From assembly GCF_002934665.1 (NCBI RefSeq), contig NZ_NIRS01000002.1:868001-932000 (forward strand): a DNA stretch of 64,000 nucleotides, written 5' to 3'. Position numbers and translations under genes: made by a program. Shown here in pieces: positions 34,038-42,685 of this stretch (the first letter of the stretch is position 1; each line of letters starts with the position of its first letter). The DNA comes from Pseudomonas laurylsulfatiphila (lineage in GTDB: Bacteria > Pseudomonadota > Gammaproteobacteria > Pseudomonadales > Pseudomonadaceae). The notes under the pieces were generated by a model. It had not been told where the DNA came from and did not search any database. It worked only from the letters and a program-made list of their open reading frames with translations.

Positions 34038-35375
34038 TTACTTGGCCCAGCGCCGCAGGTCCGACGGGGTGTAGTCGTCGGTCTTGGCGGCGAAGCCCAC
34101 GCGCATCGGTTCGGTCTCCTCGTTGGCCAGGCCGCCGGCGTAGTAGCGTCCGGAGATCAGGTCGTACGAGGTTTCCAGCACGTTGTAGGTGAAGCCGTGG
34201 TCGTACTGCTGAATCGCATGCAGTTCACCGCTGCGCCACAGTTCACCGCGGCTGTCGTACTGGTCCGACTGAGCGATCTGCCAGCTGTCCTCGTCCACAT
34301 AGAAGCGGCGCTTGGCGTAGATGTGCCGGGCACCCGGCTTGAGGGTCGCCTCCACCACCCACACCCGGTGCTTTTCATAGCGGGCCAGGTCCTGGTTGAC
34401 GTGGTTGGGTTGGATCACGGCGTCGTACTTGAGGTCGCGGCTGCCGATCTTGTAGCTGTTGTAAGGGATGAACAGCTCTTGCTTGCCCACCAGTTTCCAG
34501 TCGAAGCGGTCCGGCGCGCCGTTGTAGCCGTCGACGTTGTCGGCGGTGATCAGGCCATTGCTGTAACGGGCGCTGTTGTCATAGGCGATCATCGGCGCAC
34601 GACGCACGCGACGTTGCCCCGGCAGGTATTGCCAGGCCGAACGCGGCTCGGCGACCTGGTCGATCGGCTCATGCACCAGCACCGCTTCGCCGGACAGACG
34701 CGCCGGTTCCAGGACCCGGCTCTTGAACATGAACAGCACGTTAGAGCCCGCCTCCAGGCCACTCACGGTGTCGGCGAAGTTGATCAGCGACTGGTTGCGC
34801 ACGTAGCTGGTGGCGCCGTTTTCACGCACCAGTGCGGCGCTACTGATGCGCTCGTAACTGCCGCCGCGATAACGGGTCATGTGGTTCCACATCACCTCCA
34901 GGCCTTCGGTGGGCAGCGGAAACGGAATGCCCCTGGCGTAGTCATGCAGACCGTTGCCACCATCGGCCATGCTGGTCTTGGCCACGTTGTCGCGGCTTGC
35001 CGCCAGCACCTCCTTGGGCAGGTTGGCGCTGCGATGGGACGGGTAGATGTTCATTTTGTAAGTGTCGGGAAAGCGTTTGAACAACGCGATTTGCCCGGGG
35101 CTGAGAAACTTCTCGTACTGCGCCACATTCTTCGCCGTGACGGTGAACAAGGGCTTCTCGGCCGCATAAGGGTCGCTATAGCCGCCCTTGCTGTCGACGG
35201 TGCCGGCGTTGCTCGCCAGGCCACCGGTCCAGGCCGGAATGCTGCCGTCGGCATTGGCCGCCATTTCCGAGCCCATGGGGGTCAGGGTCTTGCCCAGGGC
35301 CGCCGAATCAGTGCCTTTGGCCTGAGCCAGGCCGACGGTGCAGGCCAGGGCCAGCACGCACAATTGCATACGCAT
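34038..35375 (-). CDS. DUF1329 outer-membrane-associated protein
   Basis: A 445-residue exported protein (signal MRMQLCVLALACTVGLAQA). DUF1329 features are present: the LTPMGSEMAANADGSIPAWTGG start, YKMNIYPSHRSANLP, and a C-terminal LolB/LppX-like beta region (KIGSRDLKYDAVIQPNHVNQDLARYEKHRVWVVEATL). Members of this family are nearly always paired with DUF1302, as here, and are tied to hydrophobic-compound degradation or secretion loci. Eleven bases separate it from the DUF1302 gene. Exact role unproven. Confidence 0.88.
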   Translation of the reverse strand: MRMQLCVLALACTVGLAQAKGTDSAALGKTLTPMGSEMAANADGSIPAWTGGLASNAGTVDSKGGYSDPYAAEKPLFTVTAKNVAQYEKFLSPGQIALFKRFPDTYKMNIYPSHRSANLPKEVLAASRDNVAKTSMADGGNGLHDYARGIPFPLPTEGLEVMWNHMTRYRGGSYERISSAALVRENGATSYVRNQSLINFADTVSGLEAGSNVLFMFKSRVLEPARLSGEAVLVHEPIDQVAEPRSAWQYLPGQRRVRRAPMIAYDNSARYSNGLITADNVDGYNGAPDRFDWKLVGKQELFIPYNSYKIGSRDLKYDAVIQPNHVNQDLARYEKHRVWVVEATLKPGARHIYAKRRFYVDEDSWQIAQSDQYDSRGELWRSGELHAIQQYDHGFTYNVLETSYDLISGRYYAGGLANEETEPMRVGFAAKTDDYTPSDLRRWAK

Positions 35376-35386
35376 AACGGTTCTCC

Positions 35387-37213
35387 TTAGAAGTCTGCCT
35401 TGAAGCTGACGGATGCGAAATCGCGGTCGTCGAGGGTGCTGTAGTCGTTGGTACCAAAGAAGGCGTTGTAGGCCAGCTCCACGCTGTAATCGTTCATGTA
35501 GACGCCGGTCAGGCTCACGCCCAGCGCTTGCTGGCCTTCCTGGAACGGCCCTTGCGGATCGTAGGAATAACCCTCGACGTCATGTCGCCAGTTGACGGCC
35601 GGAATCAGGTTGATGCCCGGCAACACATCGCTGTATTCGAGACTGGCGCGCAGGCGATAACCCCACGACCACTCGGTGGCAAAGCCTTTGTCGGTGCAGT
35701 ACTGGTTGGTGACGCCGGAGGCCACGGTGTTGCACGGTGTGCCGTTGCGCGGAGCACTGCGGCCGAACGCGGCGCTACGGCCCAGGCGCTCGTCCCCCAG
35801 ATCCTCGATGTGCACGACACCGGCTTCACCGAACAAGCTCAGACGCGTGGCGCCCAGCACGTTGTCGATGGCCTGGGTGGCCGAACCGGTCATCTGCCAG
35901 ACACCCTTGCGTTCCCAGGCATCGAACTGGCTGCCATTGGTGGTGCTGAAGCCGTCCGGCAATTGCACCCAGGAGCTGCCCCCCGGCCCGGATATCACGG
36001 CGACGTTGACGTCGGGTGCGTTGATCGCCAGTGGCATGTTCGGCCGGTAGCTCAACTCGCCGGCCAGGGAAATCCCGGTGACCGGTTCGACGCCGTTGAG
36101 GCTGATGCCGTACAGGTGAATGTTTTCCGGGAAGGCCGCCGCATAGCTCGGCCCCTGGATGCCACCAGGGAAGGTGCCGGGCAAGGAAGTGTTCCTGGCG
36201 TTGAGGGTGAAATACGGCAACCGCGAGTGATAGTTGATGTAGTAAAACGCCGCTTCGGCATCGTTCAGCGCCGGGATCATCTGGCGCAGGGCGAAGCCGA
36301 ACTGGCCGTAATCGGACGGCGACTCGTTGCCCCGGGACGTCGCGAACAAACCTGCGGCCTGCATCTGTTCATCGGTCTGCACCTGGCTCAGGTACAACGG
36401 CCCGCACCCCGGCTGAATCGCGTCACTGCTGGCGAAGAAAGTGCCGCAACCGTCGAGGACACTGGGCCGCCAGTTGTACTGGTAGAAACCTTCGAGGTTG
36501 GTGGTGTCGGTCAGGCCGAAGCTGAAGGACACCATCTCCACCGGCAACTGGCCTTCCTTGATTTCCACGCCGGGACGGTTGAACGCCGAGATGTCCAGCG
36601 GGTTGATCACGTTGATGCCGTTCTGAATCAACAGCGCCTCGCCCCAGGACAACACCTGGTTGCCGACCTTCACGTTCAGCGGATGGTCGGCCACCTGGAA
36701 GTCTTTCCAGACGTAGGCGTCGAGGACCTGGAAGCCCTTGAACTTGGCCAGGTCGTCCCAGCCCGAATCGTCGAAATCCTTGAAGCGGCCATTGCCGGTT
36801 TCATAGGCGTGGTCGTACCAGTATTTGAAGCGCAGGAACGCGCCCTGGCCCTGGCCATCGAGACTGAAATCGGTGAGGCCCTTGAACAGCTGCGAGATGG
36901 GATCCCCCTTCTCGAAGTTCAGCCGGTTGTCATCGGCGCTGACGCTACTGCCATTGGCATTCACGCCCTGGGCCTGCAGGGCATTGGCGCGGGTCATCAG
37001 GCTCTTGTCGGGGTTTTGCGTCGACCAACTGCTACCCAGGCTCAGGCTGGTCCTGGTCGACAGGCTCCAGTCTTCGTTGAGGTCAAAGGTGGTGGCGCAG
37101 GCCGGCCCCGTGAGTACCGCAAGAATCGCCAACGCAAGCGGTTGCGGGCGGGTATGGCCAGGCCGGTGAAGTCGTTGGCGGACTCCGGCTGTGGCCGAGC
37201 TTTTTTTTATCAT
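35387..37213 (-). CDS. DUF1302 outer-membrane beta-barrel protein
   Basis: A 608-residue exported protein with signal (LALAILAVLTGPACA). The N-terminal FDLNEDWSLSTRTSLSLGSSW and the VLSWGEALLIQNGINVINPLD block are DUF1302 hallmarks. The chain ends ASVSFKADF, with the terminal Phe typical of outer-membrane barrels. It is the first gene of the four-gene run DUF1302-DUF1329-DUF1254-DUF1254. GGAG precedes the ATG at 37213; the frame is open to 37258. Likely forms an outer-membrane channel or binding barrel for a hydrophobic compound (inference). Confidence 0.88.
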   Translation of the reverse strand: MIKKSSATAGVRQRLHRPGHTRPQPLALAILAVLTGPACATTFDLNEDWSLSTRTSLSLGSSWSTQNPDKSLMTRANALQAQGVNANGSSVSADDNRLNFEKGDPISQLFKGLTDFSLDGQGQGAFLRFKYWYDHAYETGNGRFKDFDDSGWDDLAKFKGFQVLDAYVWKDFQVADHPLNVKVGNQVLSWGEALLIQNGINVINPLDISAFNRPGVEIKEGQLPVEMVSFSFGLTDTTNLEGFYQYNWRPSVLDGCGTFFASSDAIQPGCGPLYLSQVQTDEQMQAAGLFATSRGNESPSDYGQFGFALRQMIPALNDAEAAFYYINYHSRLPYFTLNARNTSLPGTFPGGIQGPSYAAAFPENIHLYGISLNGVEPVTGISLAGELSYRPNMPLAINAPDVNVAVISGPGGSSWVQLPDGFSTTNGSQFDAWERKGVWQMTGSATQAIDNVLGATRLSLFGEAGVVHIEDLGDERLGRSAAFGRSAPRNGTPCNTVASGVTNQYCTDKGFATEWSWGYRLRASLEYSDVLPGINLIPAVNWRHDVEGYSYDPQGPFQEGQQALGVSLTGVYMNDYSVELAYNAFFGTNDYSTLDDRDFASVSFKADF

Positions 37214-37340
37214 TATTGGGCTCCGGTCAGGTTTGCTCAGCCCGGACACGGTGCCCAACTATCGGCTGCGACACGCAAGCGATGGCCGACAAAAAATAAT
37301 CATCGGGGGGATCTGCGGGGCGGGTGGTATTTTTTTGAAG

Positions 37341-38079
37341 GTGTACATATCCATTGCTGCGGTAACGGTCAACGATGATGCGGGGAGCCTGACACCCCGC
37401 GGTGCTCTCGGGTTTTTCGCGAGCAAGCTCGCTCCTACAGAGCCCGCCGCCATCGGCCATCCATGGCCGGCGGCTAACCGGCCGGCCTGGTTCTGATGCG
37501 TTTCCCTGTAGGAGCTGCCGCAGGCTGCGATCTTTTGATTTTGACCATGTCGAAGGGGCGGAAGATCAAGATCAAAAGATCGCAGCCTTCGGCAGCTCCT
37601 ACATTGACCGGGTACGCCGCCAATATCGTGGACGGACAAAAATCCCCGTAGGAGCTGCCGCAGGCTGCGATCTTTTGATTTTGATTTTTGACAATGTCGA
37701 AAGAGCGGAAGATCAAGATCAAAAGATCGCAGCCTGCGGCAGCTCCTACAGGCCGAGCGTTAGCTCGCCTGCAGCTTGTGATCTTGATCCACCCGCCCCC
37801 TCGGAAGGCTGAGTGGAGGTGTTCATCCGGGGATGGGCGCGCAGCGCCGTTCGACGCAGTCGAACTCATTGCATGTAGGTCGAAGCGAAGCCGACCGGAG
37901 GGCAATGCCCCCGGATGAATGCCGCAGCGAAGGAACCCCGAGCCTCAGCGAGGGGCCGTACGTAAGGGGCGAGACCTTTGGTTCCTTTGGGCTGGGCCGG
38001 CACTCCGGCGTTTGCCAAAGGGACTCGCCGTAAGGGCGAAACCGCCAGCCGCCGTTACCGAAGAAACGGATATGTACAC
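37341..38079. repeat. Long dispersed repeat, copy B, with terminal inverted repeats
   Basis: Bases 37367-38079 match copy A at 30405-31048. This copy also has terminal inverted repeats: GTGTACATATCC at 37341-37352 and GGATATGTACAC ending at 38079, with an imperfect match continuing for about 28 bases through CGGTAAC. It contains four REP cores of the GTAGGAGCTGCCGCAGGCTG type. No gene identified. Confidence 0.9.
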
Positions 38080-38088
38080 ATTCGCAAT

Positions 38089-38385
38089 TCAGAGCGGCGC
38101 CACGCCTTCGACAATGATGACCTCAGCCAAAGCCACCCCCTCACGATACCCCCGCGCCTCCTGATACAACGCCGAGTGATAACAAGCCACCGCCTGCTCA
38201 TAGGAATCAAACTCGATCACCACACTGCGCTGCGGCGTCGCCCGACCTTCCATCGCCTCGCTACGCCCACCCCGCGCCAGAATCCGACCGCCATACAGGG
38301 CAAACGCCTGCGGCGCCCGCCGGGTGTATTGGCTGTATTGATCAGGGTCAGTGACATCCACGTGAGCAATCCAGTACGCCTTCAT
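38089..38385 (-). CDS. DUF1330-family small protein
   Basis: A 98-residue dimeric alpha+beta barrel protein: MKAYWIAHVDVTDPDQYSQYTRRAP at the start, FALYGGRILARGG and VVIEFDSYEQAVACYHSALYQ in the body, all DUF1330 hallmarks. No enzymatic activity is established for this family. It is divergent from the RibB-like gene, with the operator at 38409-38425 lying between their starts, so both are likely controlled by the same regulator. Confidence 0.88.
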   Translation of the reverse strand: MKAYWIAHVDVTDPDQYSQYTRRAPQAFALYGGRILARGGRSEAMEGRATPQRSVVIEFDSYEQAVACYHSALYQEARGYREGVALAEVIIVEGVAPL

Positions 38386-38408
38386 AGTGACCTCTCGGTT
38401 TATTTTGT

Positions 38409-38425
38409 ATTATGGTATACCAAAT
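38409..38425. promoter_or_regulatory. TGGTATACCA operator 1
   Basis: ATTATGGTATACCAAAT between divergent DUF1330 and RibB-like genes, 24 bases from the first start and 31 from the second. Core TGGTATACCA is a perfect 10-bp palindrome. One of five related sites in this window. Confidence 0.75.
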
Positions 38426-38455
38426 TACTCATCCCACAAATACCGAGACTCCAGC

Positions 38456-39565
38456 ATGGCCTTCAACAGCATCGAAGAAATCATCGAAGATTACCGCCTC
38501 GGCAAAATGGTCCTGCTGGTCGACGATGAAGACCGGGAAAACGAAGGCGACCTGCTGCTGGCCGCCGACTGCTGCACACCCGAGGCGATCAGCTTCATGG
38601 CCCGTGAAGCCCGTGGCCTGATCTGCCTGACCCTGACCGACGAACACTGCAAACGCCTGGGCCTGGAACAAATGGTGCCTAGCAACGGCAGCGTGTTCAG
38701 CACCGCGTTCACCGTGTCCATCGAGGCTGCCGTTGGCGTGACCACCGGGATCTCCGCCGCCGATCGTGCCTGCACCGTGGCCGCCGCCGTCGCCGCCAAC
38801 GCCGGCCCCGCCGACATCGTGCAACCGGGCCACATCTTCCCGCTGCGCGCCCGGGAAGGCGGTGTGCTGACCCGCGCCGGCCACACCGAAGCCGGTTGCG
38901 ACCTGGCCCGCCTGGCCGGCCATACGCCCGCCTCGGTGATCGTCGAAGTGATGAACGACGACGGCACCATGGCCCGCCGCCCCGACCTGGAAGTGTTCGC
39001 GCACAGGCACGGAATCAAGATCGGCACCATCGCCGACCTGATCCACTACTGCCTGAGCACCGAACACACCATCGTGCGCATCGGTGAACGTGATCTGCCG
39101 ACGGTGCACGGCACCTTTCGTCTGATCACCTTTGAGGATCGCATCGAAGGCGGTGTCCACATGGCCATGGTCATGGGCGATCTGCGCCGTGAAGAGCCGA
39201 CATTGGTGCGCGTGCATGTGATCGATCCGTTGCGCGACCTGGTTGGCGCCGAATACAGCGGGCCGACCAACTGGACCTTGTGGGCCGCCTTGCAGCGTGT
39301 CGCCGCCGAAGGCCACGGCGTGGTGGTGGTGCTGGCCAATCACGAATCCTCCCAGGCGCTTCTGGAACGTGTGCCGCAATTGACCCAGCCGCCCCGGCAG
39401 TTCAGCCGTTCGCAGTCGCGGATTTATTCGGAAGTCGGCACCGGCGCGCAGATCCTGCAGAACCTGGGTGTCGGCAAGCTGCGCCACCTCGGTCCGCCGT
39501 TGAAATATGCGGGTTTGACCGGGTATGACCTGGAGGTGGTGGAGAGTATTGCGTTCACCGAATGA
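38456..39565 (+). CDS. ribB: 3,4-dihydroxy-2-butanone-4-phosphate synthase with degenerate GCHII-like domain
   Basis: A 369-residue RibBA-like protein. The N-terminal DHBP synthase domain (1-205) is intact: DDEDRENEGDLL near residue 24 and HIFPLRAREGGVLTRAGHTEA near 125. It makes the four-carbon precursor of riboflavin from ribulose-5-phosphate. The C-terminal GTP-cyclohydrolase-II-like half has no zinc cysteines where the family has its SxRCDC cluster (here VIDPLRDLVGAEYSGPT), so GTP hydrolysis is unlikely. It sits under the TGGTATACCA operator, suggesting inducible flavin supply, in addition to the housekeeping rib genes expected elsewhere. Confidence 0.88.
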   Translation: MAFNSIEEIIEDYRLGKMVLLVDDEDRENEGDLLLAADCCTPEAISFMAREARGLICLTLTDEHCKRLGLEQMVPSNGSVFSTAFTVSIEAAVGVTTGISAADRACTVAAAVAANAGPADIVQPGHIFPLRAREGGVLTRAGHTEAGCDLARLAGHTPASVIVEVMNDDGTMARRPDLEVFAHRHGIKIGTIADLIHYCLSTEHTIVRIGERDLPTVHGTFRLITFEDRIEGGVHMAMVMGDLRREEPTLVRVHVIDPLRDLVGAEYSGPTNWTLWAALQRVAAEGHGVVVVLANHESSQALLERVPQLTQPPRQFSRSQSRIYSEVGTGAQILQNLGVGKLRHLGPPLKYAGLTGYDLEVVESIAFTE

Positions 39566-39594
39566 TACGCAGTCATTCCTGCATGGAAAAAACC

Positions 39595-39685
39595 CTGTGG
39601 GAGCGGGCTTGCCCGCGATGACGGCGGTACATCCAAAATCAATGTCACAGATGTACCGCTATCGCGGGCAAGCCCGCTCCCACAG
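39595..39685. repeat. REP doublet
   Basis: CTGTGGGAGCGGGCTTGCCC and its complement face each other around a palindromic centre (GCGGTACATC... and GATGTACCGC). Confidence 0.85.
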
Positions 39686-39762
39686 GAATGTGGCTAGGGA
39701 TAAATCAACTTCATAAAGAGCAATTTGGCTGATAGCCGGTACGGCAAAGTGCTTGCACAAAG

Positions 39763-39790
39763 TTTGGAATACCATAATATGATATTCCAT
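39763..39790. promoter_or_regulatory. TGGTATACCA-type operator 2
   Basis: TTTGGAATACCATAAT is the exact reverse of the operator at 53675 (ATTATGGTATTCCAAA). A second half GATATTCCA follows, giving a wider TGGAATA...TATTCCA palindrome. It lies about 100 bases upstream of the ABC transporter binding-protein gene. Confidence 0.7.
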
Positions 39791-39886
39791 AGACCGGACA
39801 GTCAGCACTGACTCGACGGACCTACTGCTCCCGATAGGCGGGCACTCGAAGGCCCCGCTCATAAACACAACAATGAGGGCGTGAAA

Positions 39887-40912
39887 ATGGTGTTGAACAA
39901 ACGTGCGACCGCGGTTCTTTTTGCGGGACTGCTGAGCGTCACCAGCCAGGCATTGCTGGCGGCTGAAAGCGTCAACTTCGTGAGTTGGGGCGGCAGCACC
40001 CAGGATGCGCAAAAGCAGGCCTGGGCCGATCCGTTCAGCAAGGCCAGCGGCATCACCGTTGTGCAGGATGGCCCGACCGACTACGGCAAGCTCAAGGCCA
40101 TGGTCGAAAGCGGCAACGTGCAATGGGACGTGGTCGATGTCGAAGCCGACTTCGCCCTGCGCGCCGCCTCCGAAGGCTTGCTCGAACCCCTCGATTTCAA
40201 AGTCATTGACCGCGACAAGATCGACCCGCGCTTCGTCAGCGATCACGGCGTCGGCTCGTTCTTCTTCTCCTTCGTCCTCGGCTACAACGAAGGCAAGCTC
40301 GGCGCCAACAAGCCTCAGGACTGGTCCGCGCTGTTCGACACCAAGACCTACCCCGGCAAACGCGCCCTCTACAAATGGCCAAGCCCTGGCGTGCTCGAGC
40401 TCGCGCTGCTGGCCGACGGTGTAGCGGCGGACAAGCTCTACCCGCTGGACCTGGACCGCGCGTTCAAGAAACTCGACACCATCAAGAAAGACATCGTCTG
40501 GTGGGGCGGCGGCGCGCAGTCGCAGCAACTGCTGGCCTCCGGTGAAGCGAGCATGGGCCAGTTCTGGAACGGCCGGATTCATGCCCTGCAGGAAGACGGC
40601 GCCCCGGTCGGCGTAAGCTGGAAACAGAACCTGGTCATGGCCGACATCCTGGTCATTCCCAAGGGTTCGAAAAACAAGGACGCGGCGATGACGTTCCTGG
40701 CCAACGCCAGCAGTGCCAAGGGCCAGGCCGACTTCTCCAACCTGACCGCCTACGCCCCGGTCAACGTCGACAGCGTGGCGCGCCTGGACTCGGCGCTGGC
40801 CCCGAACCTGCCGACCGCCTACGCAAAGGATCAGATCACTCTTGATTTCGCATACTGGGCCAAGAACGGTCCGGCCATTGCGACACGGTGGAACGAATGG
40901 CTGGTCAAATGA
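39887..40912 (+). CDS. ABC transporter substrate-binding protein, PotD/polyamine-like
   Basis: A 341-residue periplasmic binding protein (signal about 1-25, ...SQALLAAES). The VNFVSWGGSTQDAQKQAW start and the DYGKLKAMVESGNVQWDVVDVE segment place it in the spermidine/putrescine/opine binding group (PotD/AgaA-like). A Trp-rich motif IVWWGGGAQSQQLLASGEASM resembles ligand-site loops of that group. ATG at 39887 has GAGGG seven bases upstream. First gene of a four-gene importer operon, downstream of operator 2. The true ligand is unknown. Confidence 0.88.
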   Translation: MVLNKRATAVLFAGLLSVTSQALLAAESVNFVSWGGSTQDAQKQAWADPFSKASGITVVQDGPTDYGKLKAMVESGNVQWDVVDVEADFALRAASEGLLEPLDFKVIDRDKIDPRFVSDHGVGSFFFSFVLGYNEGKLGANKPQDWSALFDTKTYPGKRALYKWPSPGVLELALLADGVAADKLYPLDLDRAFKKLDTIKKDIVWWGGGAQSQQLLASGEASMGQFWNGRIHALQEDGAPVGVSWKQNLVMADILVIPKGSKNKDAAMTFLANASSAKGQADFSNLTAYAPVNVDSVARLDSALAPNLPTAYAKDQITLDFAYWAKNGPAIATRWNEWLVK

Positions 40913-41853
40913 AAATGACGGCAACCGCGCCTCGTCCTTCCACGGCCTCCGGGAGCGCCATCGGCGCTGCCGGTTCGGCAGTCGGCCAGACCGTTGCAAA
41001 GCAACCCTCGCCATCGCTGAAGCAGCGTTGGCGTGGCGCCAGTAACCTGGTCCCCGCCCTGCTGTTTCTCGGCCTGTTCTTTCTCGCGCCGCTGATTGGC
41101 CTGCTGCTGCGCGGCGTGCTGGAACCGGTGCCGGGCCTGGGCAACTACGAGCAACTGTTCGCCAACTCGGCCTATGCCCGGGTCCTGCTCAATACCTTCT
41201 CGGTGGCGGGCCTGGTGACGCTGTTCAGCCTGCTACTGGGCTTCCCGCTGGCCTGGGCGATCACCCTGGTGCCGCGCGGCTGGGGGCGCTGGATTCTCAA
41301 CATCGTGCTGTTGTCGATGTGGACCAGCCTGCTCGCCCGCACCTACTCCTGGCTGGTGTTGCTGCAAGCCTCTGGGGTGATCAACAAGGCGTTGATGGCG
41401 ATGGGCATCATCGATCAACCGCTGGAGATGGTGCACAACCTCACCGGCGTGGTGATCGGCATGAGCTACATCATGATCCCGTTCATCGTGCTGCCGTTGC
41501 AGGCGACCATGCAGGCCATCGACCCGATGATCCTGCAGGCCGGTTCGATCTGCGGCGCCAGCCCCTGGACCAACTTCTTCCGGGTGTTCCTGCCGCTGTG
41601 CCGGCCGGGGCTGTTCTCCGGTGGCCTGATGGTGTTCGTGATGTCCCTCGGTTACTACGTGACCCCGGCGCTGCTGGGCGGTGCGCAGAACATGATGCTG
41701 CCCGAGTTCATCATTCAGCAGGTGCAATCGTTCCTCAACTGGGGCCTGGCCAGCGCCGGCGCCGCGTTGTTGATCGTGATCACGCTGGTGCTGTTCTACT
41801 TCTACCTGAAGCTCCAGCCGGAATCCCCGGTTGGCGCCAGCAACGCGAGGTAA
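40909..41853 (+). CDS. ABC transporter permease, PotB-like
   Basis: A 314-residue inner-membrane permease with about six segments. The cytoplasmic EAA loop is seen in QAGSICGASPWTNFFRVFLPLCRPGLFSG. Its N-terminus has an Ala/Ser/Pro-rich extension of about 45 residues before the first membrane segment. The start is taken as the ATG at 40909, overlapping the binding-protein stop (ATGA); ATG at 40915 or GTG at 40888 remain possible. Confidence 0.87.
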   Translation: MKMTATAPRPSTASGSAIGAAGSAVGQTVAKQPSPSLKQRWRGASNLVPALLFLGLFFLAPLIGLLLRGVLEPVPGLGNYEQLFANSAYARVLLNTFSVAGLVTLFSLLLGFPLAWAITLVPRGWGRWILNIVLLSMWTSLLARTYSWLVLLQASGVINKALMAMGIIDQPLEMVHNLTGVVIGMSYIMIPFIVLPLQATMQAIDPMILQAGSICGASPWTNFFRVFLPLCRPGLFSGGLMVFVMSLGYYVTPALLGGAQNMMLPEFIIQQVQSFLNWGLASAGAALLIVITLVLFYFYLKLQPESPVGASNAR

Positions 41854-41859
41854 GCCGTC

Positions 41860-42669
41860 ATGCTCCTGACCCCCAATGCCATGAGCCGCCGGATGCGCTT
41901 CGGCCTCTATGCCACCACCGGGCTGATCGGTCTGTTCCTGCTGCTGCCGATCGTGTTCATCGTGCTGCTGTCGTTCGGATCGTCGCAATGGCTGGTGTTC
42001 CCGCCGCCGGGCTGGACGCTGAAATGGTACGGCCAGTTCTTCTCCAACGCCGACTGGATGAACGCGGCGATGGCCAGCCTCAAGGTCGCGGTGCTGACGA
42101 CGTTCTTCGCCGTCGCGTTGGGCTTGCCGACCGCGTTCGCCCTGGTGCGCGGCCGCTTCCCCGGCCGGGAAATGCTCTACGGCCTGTTCACCCTGCCGAT
42201 GATCGTGCCCCTGGTGATCATCGCCGTGGCGGTGTACGCGCTGTTCCTGAAACTGGGCTACACCGGGACCATGTTCGCCTTCGTGGTCAGCCATGTGATC
42301 GTGGCGTTGCCGTTCACCATCATCTCGATCATCAACTCGCTGAAGCTGTTCGATCAGTCGATCGAGGATGCGGCGGTGATCTGCGGCGCCTCGCGCCTGC
42401 AAGCGGTGTTCAAGGTGACCTTCCCGGCGATCCGCCCGGGCATGGTTGCCGGTGCCCTCTTCGCCTTCCTCGTCTCGTGGGATGAAGTGGTGCTGAGCGT
42501 GATGATGGCCAGCCCGACCCTGCAAACCCTTCCCGTGAAAATGTGGACCACCCTGCGCCAGGACCTGACGCCCGTGATCGCCGTCGCCTCGACGTTGCTG
42601 ATCGGCCTCTCGGTATTGGTCATGGTGATCGCCGCCGCTCTGCGCCGGCGCAACGAAATCAGCGCTTGA
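41860..42669 (+). CDS. ABC transporter permease, PotC-like
   Basis: A 269-residue inner-membrane permease, the second channel subunit of this importer. Six membrane segments are predicted, and the EAA loop is DAAVICGASRLQAVFKVTFPAIRPG. It begins six bases after the first permease gene and is followed 16 bases later by the ATPase gene. Confidence 0.88.
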   Translation: MLLTPNAMSRRMRFGLYATTGLIGLFLLLPIVFIVLLSFGSSQWLVFPPPGWTLKWYGQFFSNADWMNAAMASLKVAVLTTFFAVALGLPTAFALVRGRFPGREMLYGLFTLPMIVPLVIIAVAVYALFLKLGYTGTMFAFVVSHVIVALPFTIISIINSLKLFDQSIEDAAVICGASRLQAVFKVTFPAIRPGMVAGALFAFLVSWDEVVLSVMMASPTLQTLPVKMWTTLRQDLTPVIAVASTLLIGLSVLVMVIAAALRRRNEISA

Positions 42670-42685
42670 GCGCCAGGAGTACGAC

